Shown here: piece by piece, positions 25,241 through 34,054 of the stretch | Layout of the letters: the number at the start of each line of letters is the position of its first letter | Position numbering within the stretch: the stretch's first letter is position 1 | DNA from: Metabacillus crassostreae | GTDB taxonomy: Bacteria > Bacillota > Bacilli > Bacillales > Bacillaceae | NCBI RefSeq assembly: GCF_016908395.1 | Contig: NZ_JAFBDU010000004.1 | Location: 186,001-250,000, forward strand | Reading direction: 5' to 3' | DNA length: 64,000 bases | Position numbers and translations under genes: made by a program | Notes under the pieces: model-generated | Databases searched by the model: none | Told to the model about the DNA's origin: nothing | Seen by the model: only the letters and a program-made list of their open reading frames with translations

Positions 25241-25457
25241 ATGGTTTGAATAAATTACTCAATCTTTAATACGTAGTAGACAGATACTGTGCAACAAACA
25301 CTTCAATATTTATGTGGAATAATAACAGCTATTCGTTATCTTCTGGTATGATTTTAGTAGGAATATTTTTGAAATTGTGATGTTATTAACTTAATCTAAC
25401 GGTTCAAATAAGCATAAATGACAAAATACAATTAATTTAAATTTAAGGAGAGGAAAA

Positions 25458-26186
25458 ATGTATATATCAAGTGGGGAATTGGCAAAGCGTTTCAAGGTGT
25501 CTATTAGGACAATTAGATATTACGATGAAATCGGCCTCGTCCGTCCATCGAAACTAGGCGAGGGAGGTAAACGTTTCTATTCTGCAGAGGACTGCTTAAT
25601 TCTTGAAAAGGTTATTCTACTTAAATCGCTTGATCTTCCACTCGATGAAATAAAAAGGATTATAAAAGACCAATCGACAGAGACCATTCTATTAGCTCAT
25701 AAATCATATTTGGAAGAGCAATTATTTAACATAAAAACATCAATTGCACATACAACTTCTTTGCTTCACATTCTTAATTTAGAAGGTACGATTCATTGGG
25801 AAGACCTTATCTCACTAATAGTCCAACCAGAAAAGAATAAATCTTGGAGCTCGTTTTTCTCTATTGAAGAGCAAGAAAAATTACATCAGAGCTTGCCAAA
25901 ATTAGAAAAGGATAACTTATCCACAAAAAAATGGATTAATCTGGTTAAACGCATTGAATTATGCATACAGGAAGATACATCACCAGGGTCTGAACAGGCT
26001 AAGCTTATTATAGAAGACATAGAGATTCTATCAGAGGAAACGTTTCAGGGGGATCAAAACCTAATGACAAAGTTTTGGGAGGTACGTCGATCTCAAGAAT
26101 CTTCAAATGAACTAAATCTATATCCAATAAAGCAGGAAATCATAGATTTTATCGAAGAGGCTTATGCCATCATCCAAGGACAGTAA
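25458..26186 (+). CDS. MerR-family transcriptional regulator
   Basis: 242 aa. An N-terminal winged helix (YISSGELAKRFKVSIRTIRY followed by YDEIGLVRPS) is followed by a dimerisation helix (about 75-110) and a TipAS-like helical C-terminal domain (about 115-242). No Cys-rich metal site is visible, so an organic ligand is likelier than a metal. Its 3' end overlaps the convergent CPBP gene by 17 bp. The CPBP promoter has a 19-bp spacer with a long dyad, the hallmark of MerR regulation. Confidence 0.85.
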   Translation: MYISSGELAKRFKVSIRTIRYYDEIGLVRPSKLGEGGKRFYSAEDCLILEKVILLKSLDLPLDEIKRIIKDQSTETILLAHKSYLEEQLFNIKTSIAHTTSLLHILNLEGTIHWEDLISLIVQPEKNKSWSSFFSIEEQEKLHQSLPKLEKDNLSTKKWINLVKRIELCIQEDTSPGSEQAKLIIEDIEILSEETFQGDQNLMTKFWEVRRSQESSNELNLYPIKQEIIDFIEEAYAIIQGQ

Positions 26187-26874
26187 GGATGACGGCAATC
26201 CCATTAAATATTCCATGTATTATAATTGCCGGAACAATAGAACCTGATTTTTCGTATGTCCATGCAAATATAAGACCGGAAACAAAATTTATTGGTAAAG
26301 TATTGAAAGTTGGAATGTGAACTATCATAAAAATAAATGAACTACTTAACATACTAATAGTTATTCCGAATTTGCTGCGTAAGAACCGATAAAGGAAGCC
26401 ACGGTAAAATATCTCTTCATATAACGGCGAAATAATTGCTGCTGATACAAATCCAATCAAAAAGTTAAGAAAGGTCATTCTTGACTGTAGGCTATCAGTC
26501 TTACTATTATCCGGCCCAACACTTAAAAGTATCTCTATGACAACAACCATTGCGATGCTTATTACAATTAATATAGATGTCCATCCAATAATTGCTTTCC
26601 AATAATTTGTAGGAAATCTTTTTAGACCGACTTCCTTCCAGCTAAGATTATTTGGCCTTATTGCAATAAAATACAGCCCTAACATAAAGATAATTGACAT
26701 TATAAGTCCTATCAATGTGCCTGAATAAAGATCATTTTGTAATATAGCTAACAAATATTCCTTTAACAGATATTCTACAAAGATTGGAACTATCACTAAG
26801 ACCAATATAAGTAGTTTAACTAATACTTTCCATGTCCACGGTGATTTAAGATAGAACATTTCACAATTATTCAT
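26170..26874 (-). CDS. CPBP-family intramembrane protease (CAAX-like)
   Basis: 234 aa with about seven hydrophobic segments. The family motifs are present: YEEIFYRGFLY (EExxxR, about residue 152), FMIVHI (about 185) and HGIFNGIA (about 220). The glutamates and histidines form the metal site of a glutamic-type intramembrane peptidase. In Bacillus such proteins are often tied to bacteriocin or peptide resistance; substrate unknown here. Convergent with, and probably controlled by, the merR gene. Confidence 0.85.
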   Translation of the reverse strand: MNNCEMFYLKSPWTWKVLVKLLILVLVIVPIFVEYLLKEYLLAILQNDLYSGTLIGLIMSIIFMLGLYFIAIRPNNLSWKEVGLKRFPTNYWKAIIGWTSILIVISIAMVVVIEILLSVGPDNSKTDSLQSRMTFLNFLIGFVSAAIISPLYEEIFYRGFLYRFLRSKFGITISMLSSSFIFMIVHIPTFNTLPINFVSGLIFAWTYEKSGSIVPAIIIHGIFNGIAVILTVLG

Positions 26875-26897
26875 TCAAATTCCCCCCCTTAATTTAT

Positions 26898-26928
26898 AGA
26901 GTAAAAGGTGACGTTACGTAACCTGCAA
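26898..26928 (-). promoter_or_regulatory. MerR-type promoter of the CPBP gene
   Basis: On the minus strand TTGCAG (-35, 26923-26928) and TACTCT (-10, 26898-26903) are separated by 19 nt rather than 17. The dyad AGGTTACGTAACGTCACCT (26906-26924) pairs at 8 of 9 positions and fills this spacer. That is the classic architecture for activation by DNA-distorting MerR proteins. Confidence 0.65.
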
Positions 26929-27054
26929 GCATTTTTTACTAAAATCTTATGAAATTCTATATTTAAGCATTATTATTGAATCCTTTTCATGCAAATGTTT
27001 ACTATAAAATAAACGATTCACTTCTCAACTTTGTAAAGAATTACACTTAAACAA

Positions 27055-27105
27055 ACTGCGAGTGATCAATAAGAACAGTCGCTTTTTCACTAAAGGAGAA
27101 GGATT
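27055..27105 (+). repeat. Short dispersed repeat, copy 1
   Basis: Carries TGCGAGTGATCAATAAGAAC then AGTCGCTTTTTCACTA. Closely matches 27630-27688 and partly 27209-27253; a further fragment, AACTGCGAGTAATCATG, is near 30296. Located in gene-poor DNA upstream of a decayed histidine kinase. Confidence 0.55.
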
Positions 27106-27314
27106 GTTGAACAAAAAAACCTTACAAGGTTAGATGATAAAAACTTATTGGTTAAAAAGGGGAGAGGTTAATAAATGACTTAAAGAATTGAACTTATGTC
27201 AAACAAGGGTAGTCGCTTTTCTTTGTTGTAGTAACGGAGCAGTTTAGCTAAACAAAAAAATGAAAAATTGTATTATTATACAGAATTTAATCAACTATTT
27301 TTAGGGGGGATTTT

Positions 27315-27874
27315 ATGATTAAATCTATAAAAGGACAATTAACTTTGTTTATATTAGTCACTTTTAGTTTTATTCACCATAACCTTTCTAATATTGAGTT
27401 TACTGGTGACGAGAGGTTTCTGTCCATTAGGGTATCCTTTATGTCAAACTAAAGATGTAGATGCATTCAAGAATGCTCTTGTGAAATATTATGAGAGTTT
27501 AAGAGAAATTTTACCCATAATGATGGAAATTGCAAAATTAGAAATGAAATTAACAGCAGACCATTTGCCTTTTGGGTATTTCTGTTTTGTAGTTCATTGC
27601 GAATAAATTAATCGTTGTTTAGCTAACCGGTGCGAGTGTTCAATAAGAACAGTCGCTTTTTCGCTATCGGAGCAGTTTAGTGAAATAACAAAAATTTGGT
27701 TCAACAGCTAAAGAAGGAGATCATCAGGGACTTGGTACGTATATTATTAAAAATCTAGTGGATATCCATCGGGGACGGCTAAGTTATCAATATAGTAATA
27801 ATGAGCTTGTTATAAAAATTAAGCTCCCAATAATAAAAGTCACTGCTGAACTACATACAGAAACAACAGGCTAA
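27315..27874 (+). pseudogene. Sensor histidine kinase remnant
   Basis: Starts at an ATG behind AGGGGGG with a typical kinase N-terminus, MIKSIKGQLTLFILVTFSF. The frame shifts near 27375 into TITFLILSLLVTRGF and runs to a stop at 27606. After a dispersed repeat (27630-27688), the last ~60 codons of a GHKL ATPase domain appear: KEGDHQGLGTYIIKNLVDIH (ATP-lid G2 box) up to a stop at 27872-27874. The HisKA region and most of the ATPase domain are missing. The gene is clearly dead; no response-regulator gene is adjacent. Confidence 0.7.
27630..27688 (+). repeat. Short dispersed repeat, copy 2, inside the kinase remnant
   Basis: Contains TGCGAGTGTTCAATAAGAAC then AGTCGCTTTTTCGCTA and GGAGCAGTTTAGTGAAA. 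Differs from copy 1 by a few bases. It sits exactly at the junction where the kinase interior has been lost. Confidence 0.55.
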
Positions 27875-27896
27875 TGAAGGAATTGATTTTCTTTTC

Positions 27897-28445
27897 TTAG
27901 TATCCTGTTGTTTTTTCTATTTTCAAAAGCTTATCTACAACATATTTAATAAAAATAGTTAACAGAATATATATGGGGAAGGAATAAAAATGGGACCAGT
28001 GAAGCGACATATATATATTTAGATAAGAAGCAAAAGGTTCTAGGATAAAAGAAAAGATAGCTGATAAACAAATGGATGCTATGATGTACATCTTCCATGA
28101 TTGGAAAAATTGATAAAGAATCATGAAGTATATTGAAATCATCAAATCTATTGTTACGATTCTTGGTCCCCAGGGTAAAACCATTTTAGGGTATTCCCAA
28201 AGTAGTAGCTCTCCACCTAGTGTGTCTAAAATTGACACAATGCTAAATGCTACAAATCCAAATAGAAGAATGCTTACCACTCTTGTTTTATCAAGAATGA
28301 ATAGCCAGAAGATAACAAGAATGATAAATGAGACAAGGAGAAACCACCATTGAGGTGTGAACACAACCTCGTTTCTCCAATATTCCAAACGTAGTGTTAA
28401 AACTTCTTCTTGCTTTCTTAAGATTTCAGTTATGTTAACGCTCAT
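27897..28445 (-). CDS. CBO0543-family-like membrane protein
   Basis: 182 aa with about five hydrophobic segments. The opening FTPQWWFLLVSFIILVIFWL and the D-K-T-R after the first helix (ILDKTRVV, near residue 52) resemble the CBO0543 family of Bacillus/Clostridium membrane proteins. Function unknown. Not in an obvious operon. Confidence 0.65.
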   Translation of the reverse strand: MSVNITEILRKQEEVLTLRLEYWRNEVVFTPQWWFLLVSFIILVIFWLFILDKTRVVSILLFGFVAFSIVSILDTLGGELLLWEYPKMVLPWGPRIVTIDLMISIYFMILYQFFQSWKMYIIASICLSAIFSFILEPFASYLNIYMSLHWSHFYSFPIYILLTIFIKYVVDKLLKIEKTTGY

Positions 28446-28542
28446 ACTATACCTCGTGAATGTTTTAGGATTTTTCTTTTAGTATACGACTATTATAAAA
28501 TTTTTATTAGCAAGGGGTGGAAAAATAGGACGATATAAAAAA

Positions 28543-28563
28543 GACGGGTATTAACTACCCGCC
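28543..28563 (-). terminator. Terminator of the padR-chrA operon
   Basis: GGGTA/TACCC stem (28546-28550 and 28556-28560). On the minus strand it is followed by GTCTTTTTTATAT. Confidence 0.65.
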
Positions 28564-28616
28564 CTTTAAATATTAGTCTTTGTTAAAGAATGCAGACCTC
28601 CATAAAAATCTTTGGC

Positions 28617-29804
28617 TTAAAAATAAGAAATCAACCAACCACCAATTGCACCTGTTAAAACAATAATCCATGGTGGAAGCTTCCAGAATACTAGCATACT
28701 AAATAAAATAGCTGCAAAGGCAAAGTCTATAGCATCTAAAATAGAGCTAGTCCATATAGGCTGATAAAATGCAGCGATTAAGATTCCAACAACAGCAGCA
28801 TTCACACCCATAAGAGCTCCTTTAACCTTTGAGTTGCTTCTAAGTTGATGCCAAAAAGGTAATGTTCCTAAAATAAGTAAAAATGCTGGTAGGAAAATTG
28901 CCACAGTTGCAAGTAAGCCACCTTGCCAGCCGTTAATGACAGCTCCTATATAAGCAGCAAATGTGAACAAAGGACCTGGAACTGCTTGAGCCGCACCATA
29001 GCCTGTTAGAAATTGCTCTTCTGTTAAAAATCCTGTTGGAACAAATTCACGTTCAAGTAAAGGTAATACAACATGACCTCCACCAAATACAAGTGAGCCA
29101 GATCGATAAAAGCTATCGAAAAGGGCAATCCAACTAGCTTGAGTTGCAGCATTTAAAACTGGTAATAAAATAAGTAAGCCAAAAAATAATGTTAAACAAA
29201 TAACTGCAAATCGACGTGAGATTGGAAAGGATAATGAAGAAGGTTTATCGTCTGCTTGTTGTTTAAACATTAGAAAACCTAAGAATCCTGCAAGCAGAAT
29301 GACTGCTATTTGAGTATAAGCTGTTTGCCAAAGTAAAGTACCAACTAGAGCTAACAGTGCAATTGCTTTTCGTTTTAAATCGGGTGTTAATTTTTGAGCC
29401 ATTCCTAAAATAGCGTGAGCTACTACTGCAACAGCAACAATTTTCAGTCCATGAAGCCAACCAGCATCTGCAACATCAAGCCCTTGTAAAATAATAGCAA
29501 ATACTATAAGCGCTATTACAGATGGAAGGGTAAAGCCAATAAAAGATGTGATACCACCTAAAACACCAGCTCTCATCACACCTATTCCTATCCCCACCTG
29601 ACTACTAGCTGGACCAGGAAGGAACTGACATAAGGCAACCAAATCAGCATAGCTTTTTTCATCCATCCATTTTCTTCTTCTAACATATTCATCATGGAAA
29701 TAACCTAAATGAGCAACAGGTCCACCAAATGAAGTGAAGCCTAGCCTTGTTGATACAATGAGTATTTCTAGTAAAGTCTTGACCACTGAGTTGTTTTGGT
29801 TCAT
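28617..29804 (-). CDS. chrA: Chromate transporter, ChrA/CHR family (long form)
   Basis: 395 aa, a fusion of two homologous CHR halves (about 1-190 and 200-395). Both carry the FGG signature: GFTSFGGPVAHLGYFHDEYV near residue 18 and LVFGGGHVVLPLLEREF near 238. GPASSQVGIGIG and AVPGPLFTFAAYIGA are the matching second motifs. A membrane exporter of chromate/sulfate type. It is the second gene of an operon with a PadR regulator 12 nt upstream, a common Bacillus arrangement. Confidence 0.92.
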   Translation of the reverse strand: MNQNNSVVKTLLEILIVSTRLGFTSFGGPVAHLGYFHDEYVRRRKWMDEKSYADLVALCQFLPGPASSQVGIGIGVMRAGVLGGITSFIGFTLPSVIALIVFAIILQGLDVADAGWLHGLKIVAVAVVAHAILGMAQKLTPDLKRKAIALLALVGTLLWQTAYTQIAVILLAGFLGFLMFKQQADDKPSSLSFPISRRFAVICLTLFFGLLILLPVLNAATQASWIALFDSFYRSGSLVFGGGHVVLPLLEREFVPTGFLTEEQFLTGYGAAQAVPGPLFTFAAYIGAVINGWQGGLLATVAIFLPAFLLILGTLPFWHQLRSNSKVKGALMGVNAAVVGILIAAFYQPIWTSSILDAIDFAFAAILFSMLVFWKLPPWIIVLTGAIGGWLISYF

Positions 29805-29816
29805 CTTCGGTCTCCT

Positions 29817-30125
29817 TTATTCATTGATTTCTTTAAATAGTTCATACGCCTTTTTTCTAGCTTCCCCTAAAATGGAGATTCCTTTTTCTGTTATGGAATA
29901 GTACTTTCTAATTTTCCCCTCAACATTTTTGTCTTCTCTCATTAAAAGACCATCTGCTTCCATAGTGTGGAGAATAGGGTATAGAGTACCAGCGCTTAAG
30001 TTATAGCCATGTTCCTTAAGTTCATCAAGCATCCATACTCCGAAAATTGGTTGTTCCTTTGCATGATGAAGAATATGAATGTGAATAAATCCAAGAAAAA
30101 GCTTTCGTAACACTTTATCTTCCAA
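29817..30125 (-). CDS. PadR-family transcriptional regulator
   Basis: 102 aa. Winged helix-turn-helix with the PadR signature LSAGTLYPILHTMEADGLL (about residues 38-56) and YYSITEKG (about 74-81), plus a C-terminal dimerisation helix. It precedes chrA and is expected to repress the operon. A palindrome, AATATCGATATT (30168-30179), lies just upstream of its start. Confidence 0.87.
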   Translation of the reverse strand: MEDKVLRKLFLGFIHIHILHHAKEQPIFGVWMLDELKEHGYNLSAGTLYPILHTMEADGLLMREDKNVEGKIRKYYSITEKGISILGEARKKAYELFKEINE

Positions 30126-30167
30126 TATATTATCCCTCCTAAATTCCGCTATCGAAAAGCAATAACG

Positions 30168-30179
30168 AATATCGATATT
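30168..30179. promoter_or_regulatory. Possible PadR operator
   Basis: A perfect 12-bp palindrome, AATATCGATATT, overlapping a TATAAT (-10-like) on the minus strand. It is 43-54 bp upstream of the padR start. The AT-rich dyad is consistent with PadR boxes, but the -35 element is poor. Confidence 0.4.
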
Positions 30180-30346
30180 ATAGATACAAAATTATCACAG
30201 GATGCTTAGTAGAGGCAAGGTGCTTGAGTATTTTAGTAATTTTTTTGTTAAAGAGGAGAAGTCCATAAGCATTGTGTGACCGTGATTACATACATAACTG
30301 CGAGTAATCATGTATAACTTTAGAAAAATCAGGTGAACATAATTAT

Positions 30347-30796
30347 ATGAAATCAAATCAAAAGTTACTTTATAAAGCACGTACACAAGGAATAATAAAA
30401 TTCATGTTAGGGGTTTATCTTTTTGTATTTTCTGTTGGAACTATTACTTTTTACTTAAGAGAAGAGTTAACACAGAGAAATTTTTCTTTTTTCACTAAAA
30501 CAAGTTTAATCTATCTTGTTTTCTGCTTTATTTTGTATTGGGCGATTAAAAGTCAAAAATTAATACTGAATGAAGATCATTTGATTCTTACCATATTTGG
30601 ATGGAACCGCTATAAAATATCAATTTTTGACATCGAGAAATGCGAATTTGGAAAATTAAATGGCGAAATAGTCATACATATCACATTAACCAAAAAAATA
30701 AAATGTGCTTTTCCTTATTATCCATTTCAAAAAGCATGGGAAGAAATAAGTTATACAATTAAAGAAAAAAACAAAAGCATTCAAATTCACTTATAA
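30347..30796 (+). CDS. Hypothetical two-helix membrane protein with PH-like domain
   Basis: 149 aa. Two hydrophobic segments (about 17-37 and 50-68) are followed by a soluble beta-rich region (about 70-140) with LTIFGWNRYKISIFDIEKCE, resembling the bacterial PH-like domain plan. Family not firmly identified. Monocistronic, with a terminator at 30795-30826. Confidence 0.55.
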   Translation: MKSNQKLLYKARTQGIIKFMLGVYLFVFSVGTITFYLREELTQRNFSFFTKTSLIYLVFCFILYWAIKSQKLILNEDHLILTIFGWNRYKISIFDIEKCEFGKLNGEIVIHITLTKKIKCAFPYYPFQKAWEEISYTIKEKNKSIQIHL

Positions 30797-30826
30797 ACAA
30801 AGTCTTAGAAGGGCTTTGTTTATTTG
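30795..30826 (+). terminator. Terminator after the 30347 gene
   Basis: AAACAAAG (30795-30802) and CTTTGTTT (30814-30821) form the stem, then TATTTG. The following ~600 nt to 31438 contain only decayed-looking sequence; no gene can be supported there. Confidence 0.65.
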
Positions 30827-31438
30827 ATTTGTGGAGGCTATTGGAACTTCAGAATCATATTTTTTAATATGTGAGTATACCTTCCCTCAACTCTTTACTA
30901 TATTAACTTCCAGTATTTAGGTGTTGAAGTCTAGCTACGAAAATTTCTTAAGTAATGGTAATGTACAAATAACCATGCCCGATTGTTCAAACTACTATTG
31001 CTTTCTTTACATTTCTTATAGTTGTTGCAGGATGCCTTTTCTAGAAAAGTAGCATTTTTATAGCTACCTTATTAATATTTGTATCTATTAAGCTTGTATT
31101 TTTAATTTCTAGATAACAAGCATTGACTTCTTGACAATTGAAACAGAAATATCGGGCAAATTAATCTTATTTTTTCACTTCCGCATTTATGAGGGATATA
31201 AGTGAGAGAATGAGTGAGTAAAAAGGTCGTCATCACCAATATGAAGCCCTTAAGCGAGAATTTGTGCAGTATAAAGGTCATAATATAAACTCATTAACAT
31301 AATTAGAACGAAAATTACACTTTACCCAAAAACTTCATTCCTTTGTCCCGCTATTATAAGAAATTCATCTCACTAGATAAGTAATTAAAACATCTGTATA
31401 GTAAAATTTAGGAATTATTAAAATGGAGCTGATACATT

Positions 31439-32290
31439 ATGTATACATATAAGGAATACAAAGAAGGTAATTTAACGGTTGTTGAATTGAGTAACCATAA
31501 TAGCTGGATAAAGGTAGTACCAGAGCGTGGTGGTATTATTACTAGTCTTGGTTTTGCAGGAGAAGAACTTTTATTTTTAAATGAAGAAACACTTCATCAT
31601 AATGGGAAAAATATTCGTGGTGGCATTCCTATTTTGTTCCCGATCTCGGGTCAGCTTACTAATGGGGAATATGAATGGGCAGGGCAAATATATCAAATGA
31701 AAAATCATGGTTTTGCCAGAGACCTGCCATGGGCGGTTGTGACAACAGATGTAGCGGAGAATGAGGCTTCGATAACATTAAAGCTAGAAAGTAATGAAGG
31801 TACATTTAGCAGCTATCCTTTTGAATTTGCTGTTCTATTTACATATAAATTACGCTCTAATGAATTAATTATTGAACAATCATATGAAAATCATTCCACA
31901 TCAGATATGCCGATATATCCTGGCTTTCATCCGTATTTTAAGACAAAATCCAAACAGCTGAAAATTACTGCAGATAGTGATGAATATCTTGATTATAATG
32001 ATTTATTGGTCAAGCAATATGAAAATGTTATTAATGTTGACCAAAAAGAAGCATATGTATTGAAGAGTACAACTGGTCATGTCGACTTTTTACTTGAAGA
32101 GTTAAATAAAGAAGTGAAGCTTCAGTATGATGATGAGTTTTCATATATTGTTTTATGGTCTGAGGAGGGTCAAGAATTTGTTTGTGTTGAGCCTTGGATG
32201 GCGAAAACAGATGAATTGAATCGTAAAGAGGAATTAAGAATGATAAAATCTGGAAAATCACTAAATACAAAGGTTAGCATTTCAATTTAA
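31439..32290 (+). CDS. Aldose 1-epimerase family protein
   Basis: 283 aa, beta-sandwich galactose-mutarotase fold. Conserved segments: RGGIPILFPISG (about residues 60-71), NHGFARDLPW (about 90-99), YPGFHPYFK (about 159-167, catalytic His) and the glutamate in VCVEPWMAK (about 245-253). The N-terminal layout is closer to glucose-6-phosphate 1-epimerase/YeaD-type enzymes than to GalM. Substrate uncertain. It lies 36 nt upstream of the ABC exporter genes, so co-transcription is possible. Confidence 0.8.
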   Translation: MYTYKEYKEGNLTVVELSNHNSWIKVVPERGGIITSLGFAGEELLFLNEETLHHNGKNIRGGIPILFPISGQLTNGEYEWAGQIYQMKNHGFARDLPWAVVTTDVAENEASITLKLESNEGTFSSYPFEFAVLFTYKLRSNELIIEQSYENHSTSDMPIYPGFHPYFKTKSKQLKITADSDEYLDYNDLLVKQYENVINVDQKEAYVLKSTTGHVDFLLEELNKEVKLQYDDEFSYIVLWSEEGQEFVCVEPWMAKTDELNRKEELRMIKSGKSLNTKVSISI

Positions 32291-32326
32291 TAGTTTATTG
32301 TTGTTTTTTGCTAGGGGGACACATAT

Positions 32327-34054
32327 ATGCTTAAGTTTCGTTACTATCTTACTCCATACAGAGTGTCTGTTTCAATTGCGCTATTTTTAATGTTAACAGA
32401 ATTAGCTGTTGAGCTTGCACTTCCATTGTTGATGGCAAAGATAATCGATGAGGGGATACTACAAGAAGATCTTTCTCTTGTTATGAAATGGGGAGGGATC
32501 ATGGTTGGGTTGTCTTTCCTTGCCTTTGCTTCTGGAATGATCAACTCATTTTATGCTGCACATGTTAGCCAAAGCTTTGGCTTTGATATTAGGAAGGACA
32601 TATTTGTGAAGGTACAAAGCTTTTCATTTGAAAGCTTAGCGAAGTTTCCAGCTGCCTCTCTTGTGACGAGAATGACGAATGACATTACACAGCTGCAGAA
32701 CACACTTTTTATGGGACTTAGAATTATGTTAAGAGCACCTCTTTTAGTTCTAGGGTCCGTAGTTATGTCGTTCTTTGTTAACCCTATGTTAGCAAGTATA
32801 TTTGCTGTTGTTATTCCACTTGTTATCGTTTTTCTTATTATGATCATGAAGCGAGGAAGTAAGCTATTTCAAATTGTTCAAGCTAAGCTAGACACAGTTA
32901 ATGATGTGCTTAGGGAAAATTTGATTGGTATGAAATTAATTAAAGCTTATGTAAGAAGAGATCATGAAATAAACCGTTTTTCAGAATCTACGAACTTTTT
33001 AAAAAATGCAACAGTTACTGGCTTACGGATGATCGAAGCATCTATGCCAATTTTGTTATTTGTGATGAATATTGCGATTTTATTTATTTTATGGAATGGG
33101 CAATCACAGGTAATGAACGGAAATGCCCAGGTAGGGGAAGTTGTTGCAATCGTAAATTATGGATTAAGAACAACAGCTGCTCTATCAATGTTTTCGTTTA
33201 TTGTCATGTTCCTATCACGCTCACGTGCTTCTTCTCTAAGAATATCAGAGGTTCTAGATACGAAGGAGAAGGTTGAAATAAAAGGAACACAGAATGGCTT
33301 TCAACGTGGTGAAATAAGATTTGAGGATGTTTCTTTTTCCTATCCTGATGTTGATGAGCTGGTGTTAAAGAATGTATCCTTTACTATTTCTGCAGGAGAA
33401 ACAGTTGCAATAATGGGAGGAACAGGTTCAGGCAAATCTTCTTTATTTCAGTTGATTCCAAGGCTTTATGAGGTGGATTTTGGAAAAATATATATTGATC
33501 ATCAAGAAATAACGTCTATTGATTTAGCTGTTTTACGAAATCAAATTGGATATGTACCACAAGAGGCTGTTTTATTTTCCGGTACGGTAAGGGAAAATAT
33601 TGAATGGGGAAAATCGGATGCGTCAATGGATGAAATTGAAAGAGCTGCAAAAGCTGCACAAATTGAGGAAACAATCCAGCAACTTCCAGGTAAATATGAA
33701 ACGAGAATAGGACAAAAAGGTGTGAATCTATCTGGTGGGCAAAAGCAGCGTCTATCCATAGCTAGAGCTTTAGTTCGAAAGCCTAAACTTTTACTATTGG
33801 ATGATAGTACGAGTGCGTTAGATGTTAAAACTGAAAAAAGTCTATTAAAGGCATTAGAAGGATATTCTTCAACAACCTTAGTTATTACACAGAAAATATC
33901 TACTGCCGAGCAGGTTGATCGAATTTTACTATTAGACGATGGAGAAATGATTGCAGAAGGAAGTCATGAAGAATTGCGGAAGACATCTCCTCTATACGAA
34001 AAAATCTTTCAATCTCAAATGGAGGAGGAAGCAAATGTTCAGAGAGCTAACTAA
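32327..34054 (+). CDS. ABC exporter half-transporter, subunit 1
   Basis: 575 aa. Six-helix membrane domain (about 1-310) and nucleotide-binding domain (about 330-575). Walker A is GGTGSGKSS, the signature LSGGQKQRLSIARAL, and Walker B LLLLDDST, where Asp replaces the usual catalytic Glu after Walker B (DD-S). In heterodimeric exporters a degenerate site in one subunit is normal. It overlaps the following subunit gene by 20 bp. Similar in plan to YfiB/YfiC or YknU/YknV of B. subtilis; substrate unknown, multidrug or lipid-like. Confidence 0.88.
   Translation: MLKFRYYLTPYRVSVSIALFLMLTELAVELALPLLMAKIIDEGILQEDLSLVMKWGGIMVGLSFLAFASGMINSFYAAHVSQSFGFDIRKDIFVKVQSFSFESLAKFPAASLVTRMTNDITQLQNTLFMGLRIMLRAPLLVLGSVVMSFFVNPMLASIFAVVIPLVIVFLIMIMKRGSKLFQIVQAKLDTVNDVLRENLIGMKLIKAYVRRDHEINRFSESTNFLKNATVTGLRMIEASMPILLFVMNIAILFILWNGQSQVMNGNAQVGEVVAIVNYGLRTTAALSMFSFIVMFLSRSRASSLRISEVLDTKEKVEIKGTQNGFQRGEIRFEDVSFSYPDVDELVLKNVSFTISAGETVAIMGGTGSGKSSLFQLIPRLYEVDFGKIYIDHQEITSIDLAVLRNQIGYVPQEAVLFSGTVRENIEWGKSDASMDEIERAAKAAQIEETIQQLPGKYETRIGQKGVNLSGGQKQRLSIARALVRKPKLLLLDDSTSALDVKTEKSLLKALEGYSSTTLVITQKISTAEQVDRILLLDDGEMIAEGSHEELRKTSPLYEKIFQSQMEEEANVQRAN

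Noticed and set aside
30860-31300. Decayed transporter or transposase fragments in the gap before the epimerase gene
   Set aside because: Short hydrophobic (TIAFFTFLIVVAGCLF) and polar (RHHQYEALKREFVQYKG) stretches are open for fewer than 25 codons and match nothing firmly.
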